A stretch of DNA of 64,000 nucleotides from Curtobacterium sp. 9128 (GTDB lineage: Bacteria > Actinomycetota > Actinomycetes > Actinomycetales > Microbacteriaceae), in contig NZ_LT576451.1 in assembly GCF_900086645.1 (NCBI RefSeq), positions 434,001 to 498,000 of the forward strand. Reading direction: 5' to 3'. Under the pieces are notes generated by a model, which was not told the origin of the DNA, did no database searches, and was given only the letters and a program-made list of their open reading frames with translations. Shown here in pieces: positions 56,884 through 64,000 of the stretch (within the stretch, counting starts at the first letter, position 1; the number at the start of each line of letters is the position of its first letter). The position numbers were made by a program, and so were the translations under genes.

Positions 56884-57770
56884 GCGGTGATCTCCTTCCT
56901 GGTGGAACGGGTGCCTTCGGCGAGGTGCACGACCACGTCGTCGGTGGTGGCCTGGTCGATGACGACGTCCGGCCCGAACCAGGCCGTGTCGTCGGAGCGG
57001 ATGAGTCCCTCCCACCGACCGCTGGCGTCGTGCCGCACGCCGATCGTCGACGGCCGTGCCACCTCGGGGAACGGACCGGCACCGCGCACGACGGCGAAGC
57101 GTTCGTGCAATTCGTCGACGGCACCCTCGTACGCGACCGTCCCACCGGCGAGCACCACGAGGTGGTCGGCGAGGTCGTCGAGCTCCTCGGTGATGTGCGT
57201 CGAGAACAGCACCGTGTGGCCGGGGTCGAGGACGAACTCCCGGATGGTGTCGGCGAGTTCGCGCCGTGCCACGGGGTCGAGGCCGCTCGACGGCTCGTCG
57301 AGCACGAGCAGCTCGGGGTCGTGCGCGAGCGCCATCGCGAGCGAGAGCTTCACCGTCTGCCCGCGCGACAGTCCGCCGACCCGGTTCCCGGCGGGGACGT
57401 CGTACCGGTCGAGCAGGTCGCGGAAGCGGCGGTCGTCCCACCGCTCGTAGAGCAGCCCGGCGTAGCGGCCGACAGCGCCCACCTTCCATTCCGGGGCCGC
57501 ACTCACCTGGTCGAGCACGACGCCGATCCGCTCGCGGACCGCGGCGTCCTGCGGGCTGCCTGTACCGAAGAGCCCGACGGAGCCGGAGTCCGTGCCGACC
57601 AGGCCGAGGATGCTCTTGACGAGGGTCGTCTTCCCGGCGCCGTTCGGCCCGACCAGCCCGGTCACGAGCCCGGCCGGGACCGTGACGTCGACGTCGTGCA
57701 GGGCGAACGTCCCCTGTCGTCTGTGGAGGGAACGGACCGCGATCGCGGTGTCGGTCAGTGTCGGTTCCAT
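56880..57770 (-). CDS. ABC transporter ATP-binding protein
   Basis: A 296-residue ATPase. Walker A is GPNGAGKTT, the signature is LSRGQTVKLSL (LSRGQ), Walker B is LLVLDEPSSGLDP, and the switch His lies in FSTHITEELDDLAD. The C-terminal 80 residues form an extra domain common in exporters of the YtrB type. Its start lies inside the end of the GntR gene (16-base overlap), and its stop overlaps the permease start. Confidence 0.93.
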   Translation of the reverse strand: MEPTLTDTAIAVRSLHRRQGTFALHDVDVTVPAGLVTGLVGPNGAGKTTLVKSILGLVGTDSGSVGLFGTGSPQDAAVRERIGVVLDQVSAAPEWKVGAVGRYAGLLYERWDDRRFRDLLDRYDVPAGNRVGGLSRGQTVKLSLAMALAHDPELLVLDEPSSGLDPVARRELADTIREFVLDPGHTVLFSTHITEELDDLADHLVVLAGGTVAYEGAVDELHERFAVVRGAGPFPEVARPSTIGVRHDASGRWEGLIRSDDTAWFGPDVVIDQATTDDVVVHLAEGTRSTRKEITA

Positions 57771-58129
57771 GCGTCTTCGACCTTCCGTCGGATGTCGTCG
57801 ATGGTCATGCGTGCTGCGCGGGCCGCCTGGACGAGTTCGTCGGTCGCGCCGTCGACCCGTGCGGCCAGAGCGGACCCCGCGGCCCCGGCGTCCACGGCTC
57901 GGACCACGAAGCCGCGGCCGTGCTCGTTCCGGACGAGCCCCTCGGCCACGAGGTCGTTGTAGGCGCGCGTCACGGTGATGACGCTGACCCGCAGTTCGAG
58001 GGCGAGCTGGCGGAGCGACGGCAGGAGCGCACCCTCGGCGAGCTCCCCGGCGTGCACCGCGTTGCGGACCTGGGTCTTGATCTGTTCGTACATCGGCACC
58101 GAACTGGTGCTCGAGAGGATGATCCGCAA
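57755..58129 (-). CDS. GntR-family regulator, YtrA type
   Basis: A 124-residue short GntR protein. PMYEQIKTQVRNAVHAGELA and LLPSLRQLALELRVSVITVTRAYNDLVAEGLV make the winged helix, and the C-terminus is a short dimer helix. TTG is taken as start since GGAG lies six bases before it and the family begins about ten residues before the YEQIK motif. It heads the ABC exporter operon and has a dyad at its promoter, so it represses its own operon until a cell-wall-active or similar compound appears. Confidence 0.87.
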   Translation of the reverse strand: MRIILSSTSSVPMYEQIKTQVRNAVHAGELAEGALLPSLRQLALELRVSVITVTRAYNDLVAEGLVRNEHGRGFVVRAVDAGAAGSALAARVDGATDELVQAARAARMTIDDIRRKVEDAWNRH

Positions 58130-58140
58130 GCCGTACTCCA

Positions 58141-58188
58141 ACTGTTTATGTACAGCAGAACAGTACGCAACCAGCAACGGCCAGTCAA
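58141..58188 (-). promoter_or_regulatory. promoter and operator of the ABC exporter operon
   Basis: TTGACT (58183-58188) and TACTGT (58160-58165) on the minus strand are 17 bases apart. ACTGT (58141-58145) and ACAGT (58160-58164) form an inverted repeat from the -10 into the leader, with TGTACA inside, a likely YtrA-type site. Confidence 0.72.
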
Positions 58189-58206
58189 GAGGAGCACGAT
58201 GATGTC

Positions 58207-58998
58207 GTGACCGATGCGACGACGACGGTGTTCGGGCGAGACGTACGGACTTGGTCGACCCGACCGGGCGAACGGCTCGCCCGCGCGCACCGGAAGGTCG
58301 CACAACGGGTCGGCGGGCGCGCGGCGTCCACGCTCGGGCTCGTCGCCGGAGGCGTCGTCGTCGCGATGAGCACCGCCGCCGCGATCGCCGTCTACGACGA
58401 CGTGACCGGTCGGTCAGGGGTGCAGCGACTCGACGGTCCGGCGCTCCGACTCGCGAAGCGCCTCCGCTCACCGTCGGTCAACACCGCCGCCGGCTCGATC
58501 GCGTACGGGTTCGGACCGGTCGGCATGCCACTGCTCACGCTCGGGACCGGCGCCGTGTTGGCGCTGCGGTCCCGTACAGCCACACCGCTCGCGTTCGTCG
58601 CGGCTGCCGGCGGTGGCTCCCTGACGATGACGCTGCTCGGGAAGCGGATCGTCCACCGCAACCGGCCGCCCCGTCGTGAAGCGGCGCCGCCGTACGAACA
58701 CTCGCCGTCGTTCCCGTCCGGACACACCATCAACGCGGCCTCGGTGGGCGCGGTCGTCGCGTACCTGCTCATGCTGCAGCAGCGGCGGCGAGGGAACGAG
58801 GTCGCCCTCGCCACCGCCGCCGGAACGACCATCGCCGCAGTGGGAGCGTCCCGGGTCCTGCTCGGCGCGCACTGGTTCACCGACGTCGTGATGGGGTGGA
58901 CCACCGGGCTCGGCTGGGCGACCGCGGTCATCACCGCGCACCGACTCCACCTGTCGCTCTCCGAGGACCAGGCGGGCGACGCGGGCCAGGCCGACTGA
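58207..58998 (+). CDS. PAP2-family phosphatase
   Basis: A 263-residue membrane phosphatase. The three active-site motifs are KRIVHRNRP, PSFPSGHTIN and SRVLLGAHWFTDV. About five hydrophobic helices surround them. Such enzymes remove phosphate from phosphatidate or undecaprenyl pyrophosphate at the membrane. The GTG start follows CACGAT (58195-58200) by six bases. It faces the ABC operon across a 77-base divergent gap and is followed by a perfect palindrome. Confidence 0.9.
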   Translation: MTDATTTVFGRDVRTWSTRPGERLARAHRKVAQRVGGRAASTLGLVAGGVVVAMSTAAAIAVYDDVTGRSGVQRLDGPALRLAKRLRSPSVNTAAGSIAYGFGPVGMPLLTLGTGAVLALRSRTATPLAFVAAAGGGSLTMTLLGKRIVHRNRPPRREAAPPYEHSPSFPSGHTINAASVGAVVAYLLMLQQRRRGNEVALATAAGTTIAAVGASRVLLGAHWFTDVVMGWTTGLGWATAVITAHRLHLSLSEDQAGDAGQAD

Positions 58999-59004
58999 AC
59001 GGAC

Positions 59005-59044
59005 GACGGGAGGCGCGGTGCCAGCTGGCACCGCGCCTCCCGTC
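59005..59044. terminator. perfect 40-base palindrome of the GACGGGAGGC family
   Basis: GACGGGAGGCGCGGTGCCAG followed by its exact complement. Between the ends of the PAP2 and msrA genes. Confidence 0.85.
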
Positions 59045-59060
59045 CTGTGTCGTGACCGGA

Positions 59061-59582
59061 TCAGACCGCCGCGGTCGCCTCGTCACGGTGCGGCAGCTTC
59101 CAGCCCGGCCGCACGAAGTGGCAGGTGTAGCCGGCCGGGTACTTCTCGAGGTAGTCCTGGTGCTCCTCCTCGGCCTCCCAGAATGCTCCGGCGGGCTCCA
59201 CCTCGGTGACGACCCGGCCTGGCCAGATCCCCGAGGCGTCGACGTCCGCGATCGTGTCGCGTGCGACCCGCTCCTGCTCGGGCGACGTGAAGAAGATCGC
59301 CGAACGGTAGCTGCGCCCGACGTCGTTGCCCTGGCGGTCCTTCGTCGACGGGTCGTGGATCTGGAAGAAGAACTCGAGCAGGTCGCGGTACGAGATCACG
59401 GACGGGTCGAACACGATCTCGACCGACTCAGCATGGTCGCCGTGGTTCCGGTAGGTCGCGTTCGGGGTGTCGCCACCCGAGTAGCCGACGCGGGTGCTGA
59501 CGACGCCGGGTCGACGACGGAGGAGCTGCTGCGCTCCCCAGAAGCAGCCGCCGGCGAGGATGGCGGTTTCGGTGGTGGTCAT
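59061..59582 (-). CDS. msrA: peptide methionine-S-sulfoxide reductase A
   Basis: A 173-residue repair enzyme that reduces methionine S-sulfoxide. AGGCFWGAQ carries catalytic Cys13, [24 protein letters not shown] and YRSAIFF are the substrate regions, and a second Cys lies near the end in YTCHFV. Normal length for the single-domain form. AAGGAGG five bases before the ATG. Thioredoxin would supply electrons. Confidence 0.95.
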   Translation of the reverse strand: MTTTETAILAGGCFWGAQQLLRRRPGVVSTRVGYSGGDTPNATYRNHGDHAESVEIVFDPSVISYRDLLEFFFQIHDPSTKDRQGNDVGRSYRSAIFFTSPEQERVARDTIADVDASGIWPGRVVTEVEPAGAFWEAEEEHQDYLEKYPAGYTCHFVRPGWKLPHRDEATAAV

Positions 59583-59678
59583 GCTGGCCTCCTTCAGTCG
59601 TGCCACTGGTTCGGGCACTGCTCGATGCAACACGGGACGGGCGTTCCCTGTTCCCGTCGTCCGGGGCAGAGTCGGATC

Positions 59679-60341
59679 ATGTCATCCTCCCGCCGGCTGC
59701 TGCACGCCCCTCGTGGGGTGTCGCTGACCGTCGCGCCGGGAACGACTGCGACCGGATCGTCACTGGTGCTCCTGCACGGATCGGACGGCCACGAGACCGA
59801 CCTCCTGCCGCTCGCCGATCGCGTCGCGCCCGGCAGCGCGACGATCGCACTCCGTGGCGCCGCGACGACCCCGCTCGGCCACGCGTTCTTCGACCGGCGA
59901 GGAGACCGGACGATCGACGAAGCGCTGGTCCACGACCGCATCGATCCGGTCGTCGACGCGATCGAGTTCGCGGGGTCCCTGGTCGGAGGTGATCGACGAA
60001 GGTTAGTCATCGGCTTCTCGAACGGAGCGGTGATGGCAGCAGCCCTGGTCGAGACCCGGCCGGACCTGTTCGCCGCAGCGGTCCTCATCCGCCCGGCAGC
60101 GCCGTTCCGCTCGGGACCGGTCCCGGTGCGCCTCTCGATGCCGATCCTGGTGCTCGATGCCCGCCACGATGCGCGTCGGGTGCCGGAGGACGGGATCGAA
60201 GTGGCGAGCAGGCTCCTGGACGCGGGCGCCACCGTCCAGCACACGACACTCGACGTCGGCCACGGCATCACGCCTGCCGACGAGGACGTGGTGCGTACCT
60301 GGCTCACCCGGCTGAAGCGGGTGGCCGGAGCGCAGCCGTGA
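59679..60341 (+). CDS. alpha/beta hydrolase, carboxylesterase type
   Basis: A 220-residue small esterase. [17 protein letters not shown] is the oxyanion loop, GFSNGAVMA the nucleophile Ser, [14 protein letters not shown] the acid and VGHGITP the His, as in the phospholipase/carboxylesterase family. The ATG follows CAGAGT by six bases. Acyl substrates unknown. Followed by a family hairpin. Confidence 0.88.
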   Translation: MSSSRRLLHAPRGVSLTVAPGTTATGSSLVLLHGSDGHETDLLPLADRVAPGSATIALRGAATTPLGHAFFDRRGDRTIDEALVHDRIDPVVDAIEFAGSLVGGDRRRLVIGFSNGAVMAAALVETRPDLFAAAVLIRPAAPFRSGPVPVRLSMPILVLDARHDARRVPEDGIEVASRLLDAGATVQHTTLDVGHGITPADEDVVRTWLTRLKRVAGAQP

Positions 60342-60363
60342 CCGCTCGTCACGCGTTCCGACC

Positions 60364-60411
60364 GCCGGACGGGAGGCACGGGTCGGGCCCGCACCGAGCC
60401 TCCAGTCCGGC
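60364..60411. terminator. GACGGGAGGC-family hairpin
   Basis: GCCGGACGGGAGGC and GCCTCCAGTCCGGC pair with one mismatch; its centre CGGGTCGGGCCCG is the same as in the copy at 40173. Confidence 0.77.
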
Positions 60412-60448
60412 AGATGGCGGTGCCTTCACCGCCGGTCCCGTCGACGGA

Positions 60449-61681
60449 TCAGGCGCGGCTGGCGCGTCGGCGGTGACGGGCGACCACGGTGAGTGCGGTG
60501 CCGGCGGCGAGCAGCGCTCCCGCGATCCCGAGGGGGACGGTGGGGTCGCTGCCGGTGTAGGCGAGCTCACGGCCCCCTCCGTTGCCGGCGCGGACGGCAG
60601 CCGCGGTCGGCGTGGACTGTGCGGGCGTCGGCGCGGCCGCCGACGGCGTGGGGGTCGCGGCGGCGCTCGGTTGCACGGTGATGGTGACCGTCTGCGTGTC
60701 GTTCGGCGCTGTCCCGTTGGACGCGGTGATCGTCACCGTCGAGGTTCCCGGCGTCGTCGGTGTCCCGCTGATGACGCCGGTCGTGCTGTCGATCGTGAGC
60801 CCCGCTGGCAGCCCGGCCGCTGTGTACGTCGGGGTCGGGGTGCCCGTCGCGGTCACGGTGTACGAGTAGGGCGTCCCGGCGGTGGCCGGAGTGGGTGCTC
60901 CGGAGGAGATCACCGGCGCGGTCGTCTCCGAGGGAGTTCCCGGGGTGGGGCAGCCGCTCGAGGCGGTGATCGTGTTCGTGTCGAGCGTCACCGCACCGGT
61001 GCGGGCGAGCAGGCGTCCGGCGACGGTGGCGCCGGTGGTCGCGGTCACGGACTGCTGGGCGAGGACGGTGCCCTGGAACTGTGCGCCGCTGCCGAGGGTC
61101 GCGGAGCTGCCCACCTGCCAGAACACGTTGCACGCGTTCGCGCCGCCCGTGATGGTGATGCGGCTCCCGGATCCGATCGTCAGCGTCGACGCGGCTTGGA
61201 AGACCCACACCGAGTCCGCACTGCCGGCCAGGGTGAGTGCGCCGGTGTCCGCGAGCTGCAGCGCTCCACCGGAGTACACGCCGGGGGAGAGCGACAACCC
61301 GGCGAGCTCGGTGATGCCGGTCCGGGTCGGGGTGAGCGACGCAGCCACGTCGTACGCCGTCGTCGTGTCCCGCTGTGCCTGCGCAGCTGCTGCGTCGGTC
61401 TGGTGCACCGTGCCGTTCACGACGCCGTTCGGTGCGGTGCCGAACCCGGTGATCGACGTCCCGGGGGAGACCCCGAGGTCACCGTTGACGACGGAGGGGC
61501 CGGTGTTGGTGACGGCGCTGGCGCCGAGGACGCCGTACGTCGACGCGGTGCCGAGGCCCACTGGACCGTCGATCACCGTGGCTGCCGATGCGGACGACGG
61601 AGCGGTCACCGCCAGGCACGCGGCGAGACCGAGGCCCGTGAGGACGAGGAGAACCGGTTGGAAGGAACGGGACGTTGCCAT
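60449..61681 (-). CDS. cell-wall-anchored ice-binding-type (DUF3494) protein
   Basis: A 410-residue surface protein. A signal peptide (residues 1-33, VLLVLTGLGLAACLAVTAP, ending ASA) precedes a DUF3494 domain (about 38-245: TYGVLGASAVTNTGPSVVNGDLGVSPG, LSPGVYSGGAL, VWVFQAASTLTIGSGS), which in known members folds as a beta-helix that binds ice. Next come an Ig-like domain (about 255-345), a Pro/Ala/Thr linker, and a sorting signal LAYTG with a hydrophobic helix and RHRRRA tail, so a class E-type sortase would attach it. The ice-binding role is by family only; adhesion is another option. Confidence 0.9.
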   Translation of the reverse strand: MATSRSFQPVLLVLTGLGLAACLAVTAPSSASAATVIDGPVGLGTASTYGVLGASAVTNTGPSVVNGDLGVSPGTSITGFGTAPNGVVNGTVHQTDAAAAQAQRDTTTAYDVAASLTPTRTGITELAGLSLSPGVYSGGALQLADTGALTLAGSADSVWVFQAASTLTIGSGSRITITGGANACNVFWQVGSSATLGSGAQFQGTVLAQQSVTATTGATVAGRLLARTGAVTLDTNTITASSGCPTPGTPSETTAPVISSGAPTPATAGTPYSYTVTATGTPTPTYTAAGLPAGLTIDSTTGVISGTPTTPGTSTVTITASNGTAPNDTQTVTITVQPSAAATPTPSAAAPTPAQSTPTAAAVRAGNGGGRELAYTGSDPTVPLGIAGALLAAGTALTVVARHRRRASRA

Positions 61682-61847
61682 GGGAGGCCTCTGTCTGAGC
61701 GGGAGAGGCACAAGGTGAACGTCGACGACGCGAACATGATCTCCGGTCTCCGCAGTATGCGCGTCATCCGCGCCGAACGGTGGGGATACCTCCATCGCAG
61801 GCGAACGGTCAGGAACGTTCGGTCCGGAACGTCGGGCCCGGCCGTGC

Positions 61848-61888
61848 CAGACGGGAGGTTCGGTACCCGATTCCGTACCTCCCGTCTG
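61848..61888. terminator. GACGGGAGGT variant hairpin
   Basis: CAGACGGGAGGTTCGGTAC and GTACCTCCCGTCTG pair in the outer arm; a T replaces the usual C at the tenth base of the core and its partner is changed too (compensated). Confidence 0.72.
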
Positions 61889-61949
61889 TCACTCGCCCGC
61901 TCGGCCATCGGCCGCGTGCGCTCCACCAGACCCGAATCCGGTGGAGGTC

Positions 61950-63002
61950 TCAGTGCCGGTACAGCGTGTCTCGCGTCACGATGGCGAAGTCCCGCAGGAG
62001 GTCGGTCTCCACGGTGTCCTCCCGGCGTGGCGCCGAGTCGAACACGCAGACCGCGCCGATGCGCGTTCCGTCGAGGTCCTCGAGCGGGTGGCCCCCGTAG
62101 AAGCGGATGGGTCCCCGTCGCACGACCGGCGGGCGATCGGGATCCCACGCGTCACCGACGACCATCGGTCCGGAACGCAGCACCGTCGAGCGGCAGAACG
62201 AGTCCTGCAGCGCCGCGGTGCCTCGTGGCAGCCACAGGCTCGCCGCGGACCACTGCCGTCCCGCGGGCAGCAACGTGATGGCGGCTCCTTCCGTCTCGAA
62301 GAGCACCGCCATCTGCTGCACGATCCGGTCGAGCGCAGCGTCCGCTGGTGCGTCCACGATGCCGAGGCGACGGATCGCGTCGTAGCGGTGCTCGAACGGC
62401 TGCGGCTTCGAACGGAGCCACTGCGGACTGCCGGCACGGGCACGTTGTTGCTCGAGCAGGAGGTGCGTCACCTCCAGGAACAGCGCAGGGGCCGTCGCGT
62501 CCGGTGCGGTGTCGAGCACGACCAGGTCGTGCCGTGCCTGTTGCAGCGCGGTCACGAGGCCGGTCTGGTCCCCCTTGTGCGCGAGCGCGACCACGATCTC
62601 CGCGGTCGGTGCCAGATGCGGGCGCAGTTGGTCGACCAGGACGAGGGCTTGTCGGGCAGCACCGACCACCGCGGTGTTCGTCGTGCGGCTGTGGACGACG
62701 CTGCCAGACAGGCAGACCACCACGACGTCGTAGTTGTCGAGGTGCATCCCGACGCCCGCCGAGAGCAGCGTCTCCCCGGTCCAGCTCGACCAGGGCACCG
62801 CGGTGACGTCGGCACCCCGTCCTGTCCGTGCGCCGAGCGCGTTCGCCGTCCTCAGGGCGGCGTCGTGCAGCGAGTCCTCGGCGGCGAGGACCGCATCGCC
62901 GAAGACGAGGATCCGGTCGCGGTCCAGGCCGCTCGCGGACGCGGTCACGACACGCGGCGGCTGGGCGCGACTGCGGCGCTGCGGGGTGCCCGTCATCGTC
63001 AT
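61950..63002 (-). CDS. SGNH-like/GAF two-domain protein
   Basis: A 350-residue soluble protein. Residues about 28-195 look like a SGNH/GDSL hydrolase fold (RILVFGDAVLAAEDSLHDAA, then VTAVPWSSWTGETLLSAGV, NYDVVVVCLSGSVVH), but the first motif reads GDA, not GDS, so the nucleophile Ser is missing. Residues about 205-350 match a GAF domain (RLGIVDAPADAALDRIVQQMAVLFETEGAAITLL, DSFCRSTVLRS, RFYGGHPLEDLDGTRIGAVCVFDS). AGGAAGG precedes the ATG. It faces an AraC-type regulator gene. A sensor or signal role is likely. Confidence 0.78.
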   Translation of the reverse strand: MTMTGTPQRRSRAQPPRVVTASASGLDRDRILVFGDAVLAAEDSLHDAALRTANALGARTGRGADVTAVPWSSWTGETLLSAGVGMHLDNYDVVVVCLSGSVVHSRTTNTAVVGAARQALVLVDQLRPHLAPTAEIVVALAHKGDQTGLVTALQQARHDLVVLDTAPDATAPALFLEVTHLLLEQQRARAGSPQWLRSKPQPFEHRYDAIRRLGIVDAPADAALDRIVQQMAVLFETEGAAITLLPAGRQWSAASLWLPRGTAALQDSFCRSTVLRSGPMVVGDAWDPDRPPVVRRGPIRFYGGHPLEDLDGTRIGAVCVFDSAPRREDTVETDLLRDFAIVTRDTLYRH

Positions 63003-63153
63003 GGTCGACCTTCCTCTCCGAGGGAGCTGCGCTTCGATGGAAGTCGACGGTAGGCAGCCCGATGACCTCGGACCATCCGTTGCGCGCAGGATCACTGTCA
63101 GCGAGCGCGGGATCGTGGCCGATCGGCACGAGCGCCGCCGGTAGAGTCGCCGA

Positions 63154-64000
63154 ATGGCCAGGCCCGCGTCGGAGATGTTCGCCACGCATCGCGTCGCCGA
63201 CAGCACGACCGCCGACGAGGCCGCGGCCGTGCTCAGCGACGTGTTCCTCCCGGTGCGGGTCGCCCCGTCCGTGTCGTCCCCTGACCTTCGGATGCAGCTG
63301 AACGCGGTCGTCGCTGGGCGGATCACCTTCGGGTACATGCGCTTCCGTGAGGCCGTCCACATCCGCACCGCGGAACCCACCGACTACCACCTCGACATCC
63401 CGATCCAGTCCGAGATGACCATGCGCGCTGCCCGGGGGACGCACGTCCGAGGAACGGATCAGATCGCGGGGCTCTTCATGCCTGGCCGTTCCGTGGAGCT
63501 CGACTGCGGCGACTGGTTCGCGCAGGTCGCCGTCATGATCCCGGAGCGCGACCTCGAGACCGAGCTGCAGCTCCTCCTGGACACGCCCGTCTCAGCGCCG
63601 CTCGAGTTCGACGGCGTGTTCGACCTCACGACCGACGGTGGTAGGGCGGTGTCGCAGGCCGTCCGGCTCGTCGACCACGGCTCACGGCAGACGGCCGGTC
63701 TCCTTGCGCACCCACTCGCCGTGCGGGGCCTCGAGCAGGTGTTCATGCACAGTCTCCTGCTCGGGCAACCGCACAACCACTCGGTCGCACTCGCCACCCC
63801 GAGAGGCAGCTCCGGGGCTCGATCGGTGTCCCGCGCTGTCGAGATGCTCCGTCACGATCCGGCGCGTGCGTGGACCGTGGGGGAACTCGCCTCCGCCGTC
63901 TCGACGAGTGTTCGCAGTCTCCAGGAGGGCTTCCGTCGGACGCTCGACACGACGCCCATGGCCTACCTGCGTCGGCTCCGGTTGGAGCTGGCGCGTGAGG
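63154..64000 (+). CDS. AraC-family transcriptional regulator (C-terminus cut by window edge)
   Basis: The first 282 residues of a regulator. Residues about 20-205 form the AraC_binding_2-like domain (FATHRVADSTTADEAAAVLSDVFLP in the start, then GYMRFREAVHIRTAEPTDYHLDIPIQ), and WTVGELASAVSTSVRSLQEGFRRTLDTTPMAYLRRLRLELARE is the start of the AraC double helix-turn-helix (in two blocks). Start follows TAGAGT (63142-63147) by six bases. Divergent to the SGNH-like/GAF gene. The last 30 or so residues lie outside the window. Confidence 0.88.
   Translation, partial: MARPASEMFATHRVADSTTADEAAAVLSDVFLPVRVAPSVSSPDLRMQLNAVVAGRITFGYMRFREAVHIRTAEPTDYHLDIPIQSEMTMRAARGTHVRGTDQIAGLFMPGRSVELDCGDWFAQVAVMIPERDLETELQLLLDTPVSAPLEFDGVFDLTTDGGRAVSQAVRLVDHGSRQTAGLLAHPLAVRGLEQVFMHSLLLGQPHNHSVALATPRGSSGARSVSRAVEMLRHDPARAWTVGELASAVSTSVRSLQEGFRRTLDTTPMAYLRRLRLELARE

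Overview
The window is high-GC DNA, very dense in genes, with codon third positions almost always G or C. It comes from an actinobacterium, most likely a Microbacteriaceae member close to Curtobacterium. This is an inference from four things: the GC content, the monomeric-type isocitrate dehydrogenase, starts placed 6-8 nt after a -10-like hexamer (leaderless mRNA style), and a family of palindromes built on GACGGGAGGC...GCCTCCCGTC after many gene ends. No rRNA, tRNA, CRISPR array, insertion sequence, integrase or phage gene was seen. No stretch longer than 300 bases lacks a gene or a describable element. The region reads as ordinary chromosomal accessory metabolism: many small regulator-plus-enzyme pairs rather than one large island.

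Layout. 1-7.3 kb: start of icd, a small repeat protein, a CPA1 antiporter, a TetR/GNAT divergent pair, a TMEM175-like channel, an M23 peptidase and a CNNM/CorC-type protein behind a 10-codon leader. 7.3-10.7 kb: an SDR with a divergent XRE/MmyB regulator, a methyltransferase and an FBP zinc-finger protein with an 18-codon leader. 10.8-14 kb: urate catabolism, with a fused OHCU decarboxylase/HIU hydrolase, uricase and a convergent NCS2 permease. 14-26.5 kb: a redox-rich stretch with four aldo-keto reductases, two SDRs, a secreted flavoprotein, and TetR and MerR regulators. 26.6-31.7 kb: a GT2/EEP/membrane operon, an alpha/beta hydrolase pair, a secreted GH16 enzyme and a chromosomal arr. 31.8-35.9 kb: regulator/enzyme pairs (TetR, MarR) with clear operators. 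36-40 kb: a translationally coupled nucleoside-salvage operon (MFS porter, nucleoside hydrolase, ribokinase, GntR). 40.2-45.6 kb: TetR/MFS efflux pair, GNATs, nucleotidyltransferase, phosphotransferase and MOSC protein. 46-55 kb: beta-lactamase-fold hydrolase, SMP-30, APH(6)-like kinase, GNAT, phosphatase, RidA, a MerR/esterase pair and a cysteine hydrolase. 55-64 kb: SDR, a GntR-controlled ABC exporter, PAP2, MsrA, esterase, a cell-wall-anchored ice-binding-type protein, an SGNH-like/GAF protein and a truncated AraC regulator.

How the genes work together. Purine use appears twice: uptake and breakdown of urate, and uptake and cleavage of nucleosides with phosphorylation of the freed ribose. 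Most other units are one regulator facing one enzyme or pump across a short gap that holds visible dyads, which suggests many independent small-molecule responses. About 35 starts obey a strict rule ((C/T)AnnnT, then 6-8 bases, then ATG/GTG); I used it to choose starts. Two of these starts open very short ORFs upstream of the CNNM and FBP genes, which are the best candidates here for undescribed control elements.
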